This document shows positions 44,972 to 56,703 of a stretch of DNA of 64,000 nucleotides, one piece after another. Source of the stretch: Bufo bufo (Eukaryota; Chordata; Amphibia; Anura; Bufonidae); contig NC_053397.1 in NCBI RefSeq assembly GCF_905171765.1, positions 1,361,953 through 1,425,952 of the forward strand, written 5' to 3'. How positions within the stretch are numbered: the first letter of the stretch is position 1; each line of letters begins with the position of its first letter. A program made the position numbers and the translations under genes. The notes beneath the pieces are model-generated. The model saw only the letters and a program-made list of their open reading frames with translations. It searched no databases and was not told the origin of the DNA.

Positions 44972-45146
44972 AGGAGAAATTCCAGCGATCTTCTAAAACA
45001 AATTTATCTTTATTGAAGCATATAAAATCCAGAATAATTCAAAGTCCGACATAAGTAGTCAAAAAACGCACCGTTAGAAACAGATTTTGTATGCTTCAAT
45101 AAAGATGGATTTGTTCTAGAAGATCGCTGGAATTTCTCTTTCTCCA
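44972..45146. mobile_element. Foldback (inverted-repeat) element
   Basis: Arms of about 58 bp: ggagaaattccagcgatctt to gaagcatataaaatcc on the left, and ggattttgtatgcttc-type sequence to aagatcgctggaatttctct on the right, with about 55 bp between. A MITE or foldback relic; no flanking duplication identified. Confidence 0.65.
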
Positions 45147-45408
45147 AGCTTGTGAGCTCAACATTTCCCAGGCGACTTTACAGATGAGCTGTAGAAGACT
45201 ATTGTTATTGTGATAGAATAACTCTCCCAAAATAAAATGTTACTAGGTATCGGCTTCAGCGAGTAGCTGATCAAATGCAAGGCCGGATTCAGATTGCACA
45301 GGACCTTGCCATTCATCTTGTTTTACTGTGGATTGAGGGATACAGGAATAAATAGGCTTAAACAATGGGTACGTGAATACATGATTTATAAGGCAAATAT
45401 ATCATCAT

Positions 45409-45646
45409 TTATATAAAAACATATAATGTAAAGATACCGTCACTTAGCTGCGCCTCCTTCCATACTAAGAAAGATAACTGATCGCCCCTCTCCACAAACT
45501 CCTCATCCGTTAATGACAACCTGTCTTGTAGAAATTCTCTTAATTGGCAATTTTTAGGTTTAGCCCTACTGACTCCTTGAACGAACACCCCTCTAAGACA
45601 GGCGTACATGGCATCCCATACCACCTCCTTTACAGCTGTTCCCACA
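45409..45646 (-). pseudogene. L1-type ORF2 fragment (third LINE)
   Basis: The minus-strand text KEVVWDAMYACLRGVFVQGV corresponds to the VWDALKxxxRG block just after the endonuclease domain in the two larger LINEs here (VWDALKVYIRGLY and VWDSLKAFLRGIY). It ends where the A-rich tail of the next LINE begins, so a minus-strand LINE seems to have inserted into an older one. Confidence 0.6.
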
Positions 45647-45977
45647 TTATTATTATTTTTTATTTAAATTTTATTTTCTTCAATAATAGTTACAAAAAGG
45701 AACAAAAATAAGCCAAAAATATAAAAAGAAAGACAAAGCTTATACACACATGCCAAAGATGTTAATATAATTTCAACATTATCATAGCCAGTAACATTCA
45801 ATCCAACACTGTAAACTCAAGCCTAATACCCTTAAGCCCCACTGTTCCCCCTCTTTCCCTTAGCTGCTGTCGCTGATAGCCCGGACCCCGTATCCCCCCC
45901 GTACCCGTCCCTATACTCCACTCTTCAAGCTGAACCAATTCACCTCACTTCTGCAGAGCAGCATAATAACTCATGCC

Positions 45978-48900
45978 TCACCTACTCCGCCTCTCAACCT
46001 CCTCGTAGAGCTTTATTTGGGACATGATCCGTCTCCACTCCTCAAGTACAGGGGAAATAAGGGAACCCCATCTCTTGACTATCAGCACCTTTGCAATCAA
46101 GCAGCCCTTCAGCCAAGCTAATTGATGTACGGAAGGGTTAGGACTGTCAGGTATATAAACGCCCAAAATTGCAGAGATCATATCTGGTGCAGAGGATTGG
46201 AGAAGATCCCCCTGCAATGCTGTAAATGCCTGCTCCCAAAAACGCTTTATCACCCTGCATTCCCATAAAAGATGGATATATCCAACATTGGGTCTGCCGC
46301 ACTTTTGACAGAAAAAAATCACGTCCTCGGTTATTAGCAAATTTAGCCTGCATTTGCGGTGTATAGTATAACCTGCGAAAAATCTTAAACTGGATCAAAC
46401 TATAGCTGGCTGCCGATACTACCTTTTTCATATTTTTAAAAATCTGTGACCAGGGGAGGGGGGAGATTTGTAATTCCTGCTCCCATTTAGTTATACTTTT
46501 AAAAGGAAACACCGTGGACAGTGAATCTCGCATTTTCGAGTAAATCTGTGTCCTTTTAATCTTTTTCCCTGCGTGAGAAAAACAATAATCAAAAAATGAA
46601 TGTTGTGCAGTAATCCTATATGTTTTGTTAAGTGTGCCGTCGTGTGCATGTTTTAAACGTGCGTACATAAATCGATCTAAGAAAGTGTTTGTGAAGTTAA
46701 AGTCCCCTAAAACTTTAAAACGATCTACAACAAACAAATGAGCCACTCTGGTAATACCCCTACAACTCCAATAAGTGTAATCAGTTATTTTCAAAAATTC
46801 CCCTAAATTCCAATTTTCCCACAACGGGGTAAAATAAAAAGCGTGCGTCACCTGCAAGGTCGTTTTCAATGTGTCCCAAACCCTCTGTAGCGTTCTCGCG
46901 ATGGGGCATCTAGTGTCCAAGGTGCCAAAATATGCGGTTTCTAAGTGCATAAAAATATTATCCAATGACCTACCTAATACCCCAGTTAAGTACTGCCCTA
47001 GTGCATTCTCTCCAGCATTACATCTTTGTAACTGCGCAGAGAAAAAATAGCCTTGAAAGAAAGGGAGTGATAGTCCCCCATCTGGCTCAGCCAGCCACAG
47101 ATACCTCTGCTTTATGCGGACCCTCCTCCTCCCACAAATTAGGTCATTTATTCAGACTTCCAATCTTTAAAAAAAAAAAAGCATTGTCTATCCAGATAGG
47201 GGAAGCACAGATCGGATACAAAACCAGCGGTAATATGATCATTTTTACTAATGCCAGACGATCGGTTTGCGATATTACCAATTTTTGCCAGGCTCTAATT
47301 TTCCCCTTTACTTTATCTATTACCGGGGAAAGATTTAACTCCTAAAATCTACCTATGTGGACACCTATCTTTATCCCCAGATAATCCAGGGAATCATCCG
47401 TAGACAATATCCGAACCCGGGAGCCTCCGTCGGGGGCATTTTTCGATTTTAGCGGGAGAAGTGAGGACTTAGCCCAGTTAATTAAAAACCCAGACAGTTG
47501 ACTAAACTCCTCTATCACCTGCGACAGCATTCCAGCCCTGATCCAAAAAGAGTATGACGTTGTCGGCGTAAAGCCTGATTTTGTCACTCTCTCCCGCTAC
47601 CCCGAACCCCCTGAATCTGACCGTCCAAACGAATCCTGCAAGCCAACGGCTCCATAAATAGCGCGAATAATAAGGGAGAAAGGGGACATCCCTGTCTCGT
47701 GCCACGTTGAAGCTCAATAATGGAGGAATTAACCCCATCAATATTAACTCGGGCGATTGGTTGGGTGTATAACAGTTGAGTCATTGCAATGAAGGTAGAC
47801 CCCAGTCGAAAGTGAGCCATAGTCCGCCACAAGAAGGCCCACTCTACCCTGTCGAACGCTTTGGCAGCGTCCAAAGACAGGATAGAGTGGTCCGGTCCCC
47901 CCCCCCCCCCCCCCCACCAATAGGTTCAAATACGTCCCATACAGATTCGCCCTGGATCTGTCTCCCAGGTATAAATCCTGTTTGATTAGGATGAACCAGG
48001 GCTGCAATCACCCGTTTCAGACGGTTTGCTAAAAACTTTGCAAAGATCTTATAGTCAGTATTAAGGAGTGATATGGGCCTATAAGATCCAACCTCACTAC
48101 CATCCTTATCTTTTTTTTTATTAAGATGATGATTGCCTCCCTAAAAGATGGAGGGAGAGAACCATATTTATGAGATTCACTTAACTCCTGCAACAAAATA
48201 GGGAGGAGTACCTTAGCGTGGTATATATAAACTTCAAACCGTCCGCCCTGGGGGATGAGTTTTATGTTTAACCGACCGAAGAGCATCTTCCAATTCTGCC
48301 TGTTGTATGGGGTGATCGAGCATTCCAGTTTCCTGAGGTGAAAGAAAGGGCATTTCTAATTGGTCCAAATAGTCATCGATTTTAGAGGAACTACATACCG
48401 TTTTGGATCTATATATAGTAGAGTAGTAGTTGGCAAATTCCTGTCTAATCAGATCCGGATCCTTCGCTATCTGGCCCCGATTATTCCTAATATACCTAAT
48501 TTTGGTCCCACCCCTTTGATTGGCGACCAATGCGGCTAACAATTTACCTGGTTTTTCCCTCCTCCCAACGTCTCTGTCCTTGAAAAAAGAGTTTATGTTG
48601 GGGTTTATTTACCATATAAGACCTATATTGTTGATTAGCTTCTTTCAATTGTATACGGAGTGAATTCGTACCGTATTTAGTCAACGCAACCTCCTAACTG
48701 TCTCCCTCATTGCATTTTCCTGCTTATGGAACTCCGCTCGTTGTCTTTTTATTTTACTACAATAAAGGCCCCTAATGTAGACCTTCAAAGCGTCCCATAC
48801 AAAATGGATATGAGTGGAGCCCTCATTACGGTGCCAAAATTCAAGGATCTCTTCGTTGATCAAATCCCGCTCACCAATAACCTCCAACCAAAAAGGGTTC

Positions 48901-49544
48901 AGTCTAAAGGCTCTATTGGGACGCGTATTTAACCTCATCCCCCTGAGCAGAAGCGGAGAATGGTCAGAGATTCCGTGAAATTCATATTTCATCTTCACCA
49001 CTTGATCAGACATAGCCCCATTTGTGAAGGCTAAGTCGATTCTTGACATTGACCTATACGTCCGGCCGAAGCATGAATACGCACTTTTTTTTTCCCGTAC
49101 AGATAGCGCCAAACATCAACCCATGCAAGCTCCTGAGTAATGCTGCCCAAAAGGGACCAAGTATGCCTCTGCTCAGAGGAGAGAGAGATCCTATCCAGTT
49201 CCGGATCCAAAACCGAATTTAAGTCACCTACCAGCAACATCGGGCACGGGGGTTTACTACAAATGAACGTAGACAACAAAGATAGGACAGTGGATGCAAA
49301 AGGGGGAGGGATATAGACAAAAGCTAAGATAGTCTCCTATCCACCCGAACATCCAACGGGTGAAAATCAACCCCATGATGAATATACACACTCGCACCCC
49401 TTGAATATGATCAGTGGTATTCCAGTTTCGCCCATCGCCTCTTTCATTGGGGGAGCTTTTCAACCGTTGCGTGCGTCTCCAATAAGGCCTTTTAATTCTG
49501 TCCCCCAGCCCTCGCACATTCCAACACAGGACTTTACGCGTCAT
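45978..49544 (-). pseudogene. LINE ORF2 (endonuclease, reverse transcriptase), broken
   Basis: Reading down the minus strand: KVLCWNVRGLGDRIKR (endonuclease start, about 49540), LLVGDLNSVLDPELDR (about 49230), GISDHSPLLL (about 48960), then the linker and reverse transcriptase blocks DAAKAFDRVEW (about 47870) and GTRQGCPLSPLLFALF (about 47700). The active-site box reads YADN near 47570 instead of YADD. The C-terminal part (46147-46965) ends with CQKCGRPNVGYIHLLWEC, a CCHC motif. At least six frame changes split it. The YADN change would itself abolish metal binding. Confidence 0.85.
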
Positions 49545-49836
49545 TAAAAGCTATCACAGGACAAAGCCTTCCGCAGACCGGCAGGAGAGGGGAGAGAGGT
49601 CCCCTAGGCCCAGCGACAGCAGCTAACCTCCCTACCCCTTCCCTAATACCCATCCCCCACCCATATCCATTACCTAAACCCACCATTTGGCTCACAGAGA
49701 ATATTATCCCCATCAACCTCTTCCACTATCGTCAACCCCGCTCCCAATCAAACCTCCCTCCTCACGCCACCACCATATAGCCAACGTGTAAAAGTACAAA
49801 CACCATCAAAATATAAATTAGAGATCCCAACAAGGG

Positions 49837-50742
49837 CTATAAACCGGTCAAATCAAGCCACTGTATGGCCTCTGTAGGTGTAGAGAAAAATTGCACAGAG
49901 TCGTCGTAAACAACCCTGAGTTTGGCCGGATACAGCATTGCATACTTTATATGTGCAGAAATTAATCTTTTTTTCACGTCATAAAAAGAGCGCCTTTTAT
50001 TTTGTCTCTCTACAAAAATCCGGGTATATTTGAATGTCCTTCCCATCAAAGCCAGTTTTGAGGATCTCTCTTTTGCGTCTAAGTACCCAATCCCGGTCCT
50101 TGGAGAAATCTAATCTAGCTAATAGAGCTCTGGGGGGAGCACCTGGAGGGGGCTTCCTCAGAGGGATTCTATGCGCTCGCTCTACACAGAAGGTAGAAAG
50201 ATCGTAATCCGATCCCAGTGTTTGCACCAGCCACTTTTGCACAAAGTCCGCTGGGTTCTCTTGTTCCACCCCCTCAGGAAACCCCACCAGTCTTATGTTA
50301 TTCCTCCGGGATCTATCCTCCAGATCTATCAGTTTATTTTTCAACCCAAGACATTCTTGCTCCACACCCTCGAGGCGTTTTTTTGTTAAACCCAACTCCT
50401 TATTCACAGCCGCTGTCTCTAGCTCCAAATCTTTAACTTTTACTCTTAATTTTTATAATTTCATCCCTAATTATAGTGATGTCCCCCTGTAGAGCCGCCA
50501 TTGTGATACAGTGCTATTAGTCATATTCACTGCCCCCAAAATTTCAGCTAATTTATTATTAACACAATCCAGGCCTTCCCTGTCAGCCTCCCTAGAATCC
50601 GTGGAAACCGACATTGACGCGGCTGGCTTATTTCCCGCCACCTCAAGGTGGCCTCCCGTTTTTTGGGACCCCCCCCCCCCCCCCCCCTAGTTTTGGGCGT
50701 AGGTGACCGCAAAAATGTATCTAAGCGTGCTTGGGGACGCAC
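49837..50742 (-). pseudogene. LINE ORF1 (L1 ORF1p-like RNA-binding protein), frameshifted
   Basis: The N-terminal part (50429-50742) starts MRPQARLDTFLRSPTPKTRG and is disrupted by a C-tract. A coiled-coil segment (ELGLTKKRLEGVEQECLGLK) leads into RSRRNNIRLVGFPEG, the start of the RRM-like domain. CVERAHRIPLRKPP and LLARLDFSKDRDWVLR follow, and a shifted frame carries the C-terminal domain (YAMLYPAKLRVVYDD to AIQWLDL). Domain order matches L1 ORF1p of fish and frogs. The frameshift near 50000 separates RRM from C-terminal domain. Confidence 0.8.
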
Positions 50743-52014
50743 AACCTAGAGAGAAGATGGAAATTCAATTCATGCAAAATAAGTCAAAAGCATACAACTG
50801 TAGCCATCTTTTCGGGGCATAATAGACAACCGCATATTACAGAAAAAGAATAGAGGTTAAACTGGGTAAAAACATAAGTGTTGTTATGAAAAATATGAAC
50901 ACTCCATTCAATCCAGGTTAATCAAAGTTAGTATCTGTTAAAGCGTATATTAGGATTTAAGGTTAAATAGCGGAAAAATAGTGGTCATGCATCCCACACT
51001 AAAGCAGGGCGACCCCTGCAGATCTCACCAATCTTCAGCCCTTTTATCTCAGTTTTCAGGAAGAGGAGAGCGTAAAAACTGCCAAACGGGCCTGAAAGGT
51101 TCCAATAATATACATCAGTACGGTTCAATGCAGTGCAGAAAAACACAGGCAAAAACACTTAGGCATGAAGGTCTCTCCCTCTCTCACAAGGAGCCAATCT
51201 TCATCCCCATCAGAGGTAGTGCAGAGGTCAGGACGGCCTATTAATTGCGCAACTGGAACAAAACCAGAGGCAAATACAAGGCCGTAACTGGGCTTGGGGC
51301 ACTCTTGCTCACACCAAGTGCACCCTTCAGCTCTTCCGCCCAGGACACCGGCACCCTCAGGGCCACACAGGACCCCTACTTTGCACACCCACACCAGTGT
51401 TTAAAGGGACTCAGTGAGTTTGCCCAATGTCTATGTCCTTGAACCGCCGCAGATTAACACCGCCTTGAGAGCAAATAGGCGCTGCGTCTGATTCCGGCAA
51501 TATAAGCCCCCCTCTATGTCCAGACCACCACGAAGGCTCAGATCACGCTGGCACACGGGCCATGTGACCAATCCCACTTGCCTCCAAAAATGCTTCAGTA
51601 GTATGATGACTTAAAAAGCCCTGATGTTAAATCTCCACCTCCTTAAACTACTATCCACGGTAGAGGATAAACGACTGAAACGCTGGAAAAGACATCAAAT
51701 AAAGGGCCCGGACCAAGCTTCACCCAGACATCCGGCCATCCATCAGAAGACTCACTGGTGGTAGACCTGCCATCAGCAGAAGGTCACCTGCGCATCGGCG
51801 AGCTGCAGCAGGGAAAAAGAGGCGGTAAAGAGTCCCACACCCGCGTCAACCGTTCATCCGACAAGGACAGGCGGTGGAGCGATGGAACAGGCGGTGGAGC
51901 GATGGAACAATCGAGGCAGCGGTAATGCGGTGGGGCGATGGAGCATCCAAGCGAGGGGGCGCGGCACGTCCTACGTCATGCCGCTACGCTTCGACATACG
52001 TTCCCACTTTATTA
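50743..52014 (-). other. Probable 5' UTR of the minus-strand LINE
   Basis: Sequence upstream of ORF1 becoming GC-rich and repetitive at 51866-51950 (ggcggtggagcgatggaaca repeated), as is usual for internal LINE promoters. The 5' limit is set by where the plus-strand LINE text begins, about 52015. No gene recognised. Confidence 0.4.
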
Positions 52015-52197
52015 ATAAAGGAGATGGGCCTCCCACGAATATCATTCTTGCCATTCCACATACTCTTGTTGAATCAGCGTTTATGCTCATAGACAGGTAG
52101 ATTACGATCCAATAGAACAGCTAATCAACCAAGAGGGTCGGTATCTTTTTCTTCACTGTTATTGGCAGGGGCAAAGGAGAATTATTGCTTTTATATA

Positions 52198-53763
52198 CAC
52201 TGCTCAAAAAAATAAAGGGAACACAAAAATAACACATCCTGGATCTGAATTAATTAAATATTCTTCTGAAATACTTTGTTCTTTACATAGTTGAATGTGC
52301 TGACAACAAAATCACACAAAAAAAAAATGGAAATCAAATTTTTTAACCCATGGAGGTCTGGATTTGGAGTCACCCTCAAAATTAAAGTGGAAAAACACAC
52401 TACAGGCTGATCCAACTTTGATGTAATGTCCTTAAAACAAGTCAAAATGAGGCTCAGTAGTGTGTGTGGCCTCCACGTGCCTGTATGACCTCCCTACAAC
52501 GCCTGTGCATGCTCCTGATGAGGTGGCAGACGGTCTCCTGAGGGATCTCCTCCCAGACCTGGACTAAAGCATCTGCCAACTCCTGGACAGTCTGTGGTGC
52601 AACGTGACGTTGGTGGATAGAGCGAGACGTGATGTCCCAGATGTGCTCGATTGGATTCAGGTCTGGGGAACGGGCGGGCCAGTCCATAGCATCAATGCCT
52701 TCGTCTTGCAGGAACTGCTGACACACTCCAGCCACATGAGGTCTAGCATTGTCTTGCATTAGGGGGAACCCAGGGCCAACCGCACCAGCATATGGTCTCA
52801 CAAGGGTTCTGAGGATCTCATCTCGATACCTAATGGCAGTCCGGCTACCTCTGGCGAGCACATGGAGGGCTGTGCGGCCCTCCAAAGAAATGCCACCCCA
52901 CACCATTTCTGACCCAATGCCAAACCGGTCATGCTGGAGGATGTTGCAGGCAGCAGAACGTTCTCCACGGCGTCTCCAGACTGTCACATGTGCTCAGTGT
53001 GAACCTGCTTTCATCTGTGAAGAGCACAGGGCGCCAGTGGCGAATTTGCCAATCTTGGTGTTTTCTGGCAAATGCCAAACGTCCTGCACGGTGTTGGGCT
53101 GTAAGCACAACCCCCACCTGTGGACGTCGGGCCCTCATATCACCCTCATGGAGTCTGTTTCTGACCGTTTGAGCAGACACATGCACATTTGTGGCCTGCT
53201 GGAGGTCATTTTGCAGGGCTCTGGCAGTGCTCCTCCTGTTCCTCCTTGCACAAAGGCGGAGGTAGCGGTCCTGCTGCTGGGTTGTTGCCCTCCTACGGCC
53301 TCCTTAACATCTCCTGATGTACTGGCCTGTCTCCTGGTAGCGCCTCCATGCTCTGGACACTATGCTGACAGACACATCAAACCTTCTTACCACAGCTCGC
53401 ATTGATGTGCCATCCTGGATAAGCTGCACTACCTGAGCCACTTGTGTGGGTTGTAGACTCCGTCTCATGCTACCACTAGAGTGAAAGCACCGGCAGCATT
53501 CAAAAGTGACCAAAACATCAGCCAGGAAGCATAGGAACTGAGAAGTGGTCAGGTCACCACCTGCAGAACCACTCCTTTATTGGGGGTGTCTTGCTAATTG
53601 CCTATAATTTCCACCTATTGTCTATCCCATTTGCACAACAGCATGTGAAATTGATTGTCACTCAGTGTTGCTTCCTAAGTGGACAGTTTGATGTCACAGA
53701 AGTGCGATTGACTTGGAGTTACATTGTGTTGTTTAAGTGTTCCCTTTATTTTTTTGAGCAGTG
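52198..53763 (-). mobile_element. Tc1-like transposon A (DD34E), dead
   Basis: 1,566 bp. Ends are cactgctcaaaaaaataaag and ctttatttttttgagcagtg, perfect inverted repeats through gggaacac, flanked by TA (52196-52197 and 53764-53765). It is inserted in the endonuclease coding part of the plus-strand LINE. The transposase is on the minus strand and broken. Confidence 0.95.
52454..53468 (-). pseudogene. Tc1-like transposase of element A
   Basis: Start MRRSLQPTQVAQVVQLIQDG at 53468 (helix-turn-helix, paired-like domain), then a stop or frame change near 53304, [18 protein letters not shown] (second HTH), VLFTDESRF with catalytic D1, a frame change near 52980, then WGGIS, LMQDNARPH (D2) and SPDLNPIEHIWD (E). 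There are 34 residues between the second and third acids, hence DD34E. All catalytic residues survive but two or more breaks disable it. Confidence 0.9.
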
Positions 53764-53841
53764 TATATTCCACCCCCTTTTACAACAACGGTATTATGTA
53801 GACTGATGGATTATATCTCAGCACGAGAGGAGTGCTGGTGA

Positions 53842-56445
53842 TGGGCGACTTCAACTCGGTCATGGACATTAGAAAAGATAGGACCTCCACTATAATTAAT
53901 TATGAATCAAGTTCCGGTTCAAGTACTTTACTATCTAGAATGTGTAAAAAAAATGGCATTGGTCGATATATGGCGATCTCTTTATGGAAATAAGCAAGTA
54001 TTTTCATGTTTCAGTAACACATATAGGTCCATGTCGCGAGTTGATCTAGCCCTCGCCAGCCCCGGGCTTATTAACAGGGTTAAAAAAATGAATTATGAAC
54101 GTCATGGCGTTTCTGACCACAGCCCGGTCATGGTAATATTGGATAACCATAAAAAAATAAACCAAAATAGAATTTTTAAACTTACCCCCCATTGGATGAC
54201 ATTAATAAGGGATCTGGACAAGATCAATGAAGAAATAAAGCTCTTCTGGAGCGATAACGTTAATTCAACACATATTCATATGGTCTGGGACTCGCTCAAG
54301 GCATTCCTTCGGGGTATATATTTACATCAAATTAGAAAACAGAAAAATGCCTTTGCAGAAACTCAAAAAGAAATAGAAGGCCTGCTCGGTCAGATAATGA
54401 ATGAGATCACTCGTGTAAATACCCCAGAAAAACAACGTCAATTAAAAAAAGTACAAGATGAATATAAACAATATCTATATAAAAAAGCACAGAATAAAAT
54501 GTTTTTCGCAGGGTTGAGAACCTTTAGCGAGTCCGGCAAACCAAGTAGGCTGTTATCCATGATAGTAAAAAATCAAAGGGGGAGTAATAATATAACCGGA
54601 ATTAGGACAGAGGCAGGAAACATTCTACAAGACCCTGATGATATTCTAAGGGAGTTTAGCCGATATTTCTCGATGCTATATCAAGCTGGGGCTAAAAATC
54701 AGGGAGGAAAAATAGATAAATATCTAGACAATATTAAGATCCCTGAATTTGACCAACAAGACATTGATTGGTTGAATAGACCTATCCAACTGATTGAGCT
54801 ACAAACCACATTGCAATCTATTAAGGGTAACACCTCCCCAGGGGTGGACGGCTTCCCATTCGAAATATACCGAAAACATGAGGGAATTATCCTTCCCCAA
54901 ATGTTGGAGGTATTAAATCAATCATGGATAAAAGCATCCATCACATTAATTCCCAAAAAAGGGAAAGATCCGCTGTCAGTTACATCTTATCGCCCCATCT
55001 CTCTGTTGAACACAGATTACAAAATCCTTGCCAAATTGTTAGCCAATAGATTAAAAACAGTTATCCATAAAGTCGTCCACGCGGACCAAACTGGGTTCAT
55101 CCTGAAAAGGAATATACAGGACAACGTAAGGAGGGCCTTTTTGAATGTCCAGATGGGGGACAGGGAGGACTGCTCCATCCTGTCATTGGATGCCACTAAG
55201 GCCTTCGACAGGGTGGAGTGGCCCTTCCTTTGGAGAGTAATGTCTCGGGTTAAAATAGGTGAATACTTCTCCAAATGGGTTCGTATTCTGTATCAAAATC
55301 CGGTATCCAGGGTCCGAATCAATGGTGAATACTCTGTCCCTTTTCCCCTGACACGCGGAACACGCCAGGGTTGTCCCCTCTCCCCCTTGCTCTTCTCGCT
55401 GTTCTTGGAGCCAATGGCATGTAAAATTAGAGCAGATGGGGAAATATCGGGTTTTGGGTGCGAGGGAGAGATTGACAAAATTAGTCTCTACGCGGACGAT
55501 ATGTTACTGTTCCTGGGGAGAGGATATATGAACTTGCCCAGGGTTATGGATAGCCTGGATGAATTTGGGCACCTATCTGGATATGAGATAAACTGGGAGA
55601 AATCAAAATTTCTCCCATTAAGACGTCCGGTCCCGTCCGGTCATAATCTTTGGGTTAGCATATTGACCCCAGCAGACTCCTTATTATATCTTGGTATCCA
55701 GATAGGGACCAAACTGGAACACTATACGAAATTGAACATACTCCCAATAATAGATAGAGTTAAGGAAAAAATTAGAACATGGCTTAAACTTCCCATGTCA
55801 CAAATCAACCGCATAGCACTTCTAAAAATGACGTTACTACCAATGTTATTATACGTATTTAATGCTAGTCCAATAACGATAGAAGATAAGTTTTTTAATA
55901 AGCTAGAGTCCCTCTTCAATGAACTAATATGGGGGCGCAAACAAGTCAGAATTAAGATACAATATCTGTATAAAGAAGAGGGTGGAATTTCCGTCCCTTT
56001 TCTAAAGGGATATTATATAGCTGCCCAGTTGAGATGGTGTGTGAGGAATCTAAAGAATAAATGCATTCGGCTTATTTATGGGGAGCACTGTAGACCCTGG
56101 GAGGATCTCTTTCATATTCTTGAAACTGGTACCATGGAGAAGAGAACAATAATGAACCCGTTCGGTAGAATGCTCAGGTACATTTGGCAACAAGTTAGAT
56201 ATATGGTCGGAGTAACCCAAGCAGTTCAGTACACCCCACTGTGGGGGAACGCACATTTACCACAAGTTATGTTATTGGGTGATGTTGAATATTGGGAAAA
56301 ATATGGGATATGTCTAATTGAACAAGTTTTTCATAAAGGACAGATTAAGCCTTTAAATGAAATCCTACCAGACACTACACTAGGATTCATTGATAAATTT
56401 CGATATGAACTATTACGACACGCTATTCTCCGTGTAGGAGAATAA
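53842..56445 (+). pseudogene. LINE ORF2, endonuclease C-part and reverse transcriptase (long open segment)
   Basis: Open from 53902 for 847 codons; the true frame begins upstream (VLVMGDFNSVMD at 53842, then a frame change). Landmarks are MSRVDLALASPG and GVSDHSPVMV (endonuclease), GVDGFPFEIYR, YRPISLLNTDYKILAKLLANR, DQTGFI, LDATKAFDRVEW, GTRQGCPLSPLLFSLFLEPM and YADDMLLFLG with the catalytic Asp pair intact. A block usually found before ITLIPKKGKD is shortened, suggesting an in-frame deletion. A TAA at 56443 closes the frame early. Younger than the minus-strand LINE by its openness, but not functional. Confidence 0.87.
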
Positions 56446-56494
56446 GAATTATTTAAATATTGTAAGGAACACTTTTTTAGATTCTTGTCAAGAT

Positions 56495-56703
56495 ATGACC
56501 CTCAACACTTCTATATCACACATCTATGCAAAGTTAAAATATGAATACACTAAAACAATCACATTCAGAGGTGAGGTTAAATGGGAAAAGGACCTGCAAA
56601 ATGGGGAACCCATTCCGTGGAACATCGTTTACAGAAATATTAAAAGATCGACGGTCTCCCCTGCCCATGCATGGATTCTTTTGAAAATCATACACCGTCT
56701 CTA
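56495..56703 (+). pseudogene. LINE ORF2 C-terminal part, left of Tc1 insertion
   Basis: Frame ITFRGEVKWEKDLQNGE to LLKIIHRLY, equivalent to KSITKWEQELQ to FKIFRRLYY in the minus-strand LINE. The Tc1 element at 56704 interrupts immediately after RLY. Confidence 0.8.

Larger units (their letters stand above)
45647..50742 (-). mobile_element. L1-type LINE on the minus strand, degenerate
   Basis: 3' end at about 45647 with an AT-rich (taa)n-type tail. ORF2 lies at 45978-49544 and ORF1 at 49837-50742. Probable 5' UTR continues to about 52010. The two-ORF layout, ORF1 coiled coil with RNA-binding and C-terminal domains, and ORF2 with apurinic-type endonuclease, reverse transcriptase and terminal CCHC motif define the L1/Tx1 group. 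Many frameshifts and stops make it dead. C-homopolymer tracts have grown at 47898-47916 and 50671-50687. Confidence 0.85.
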
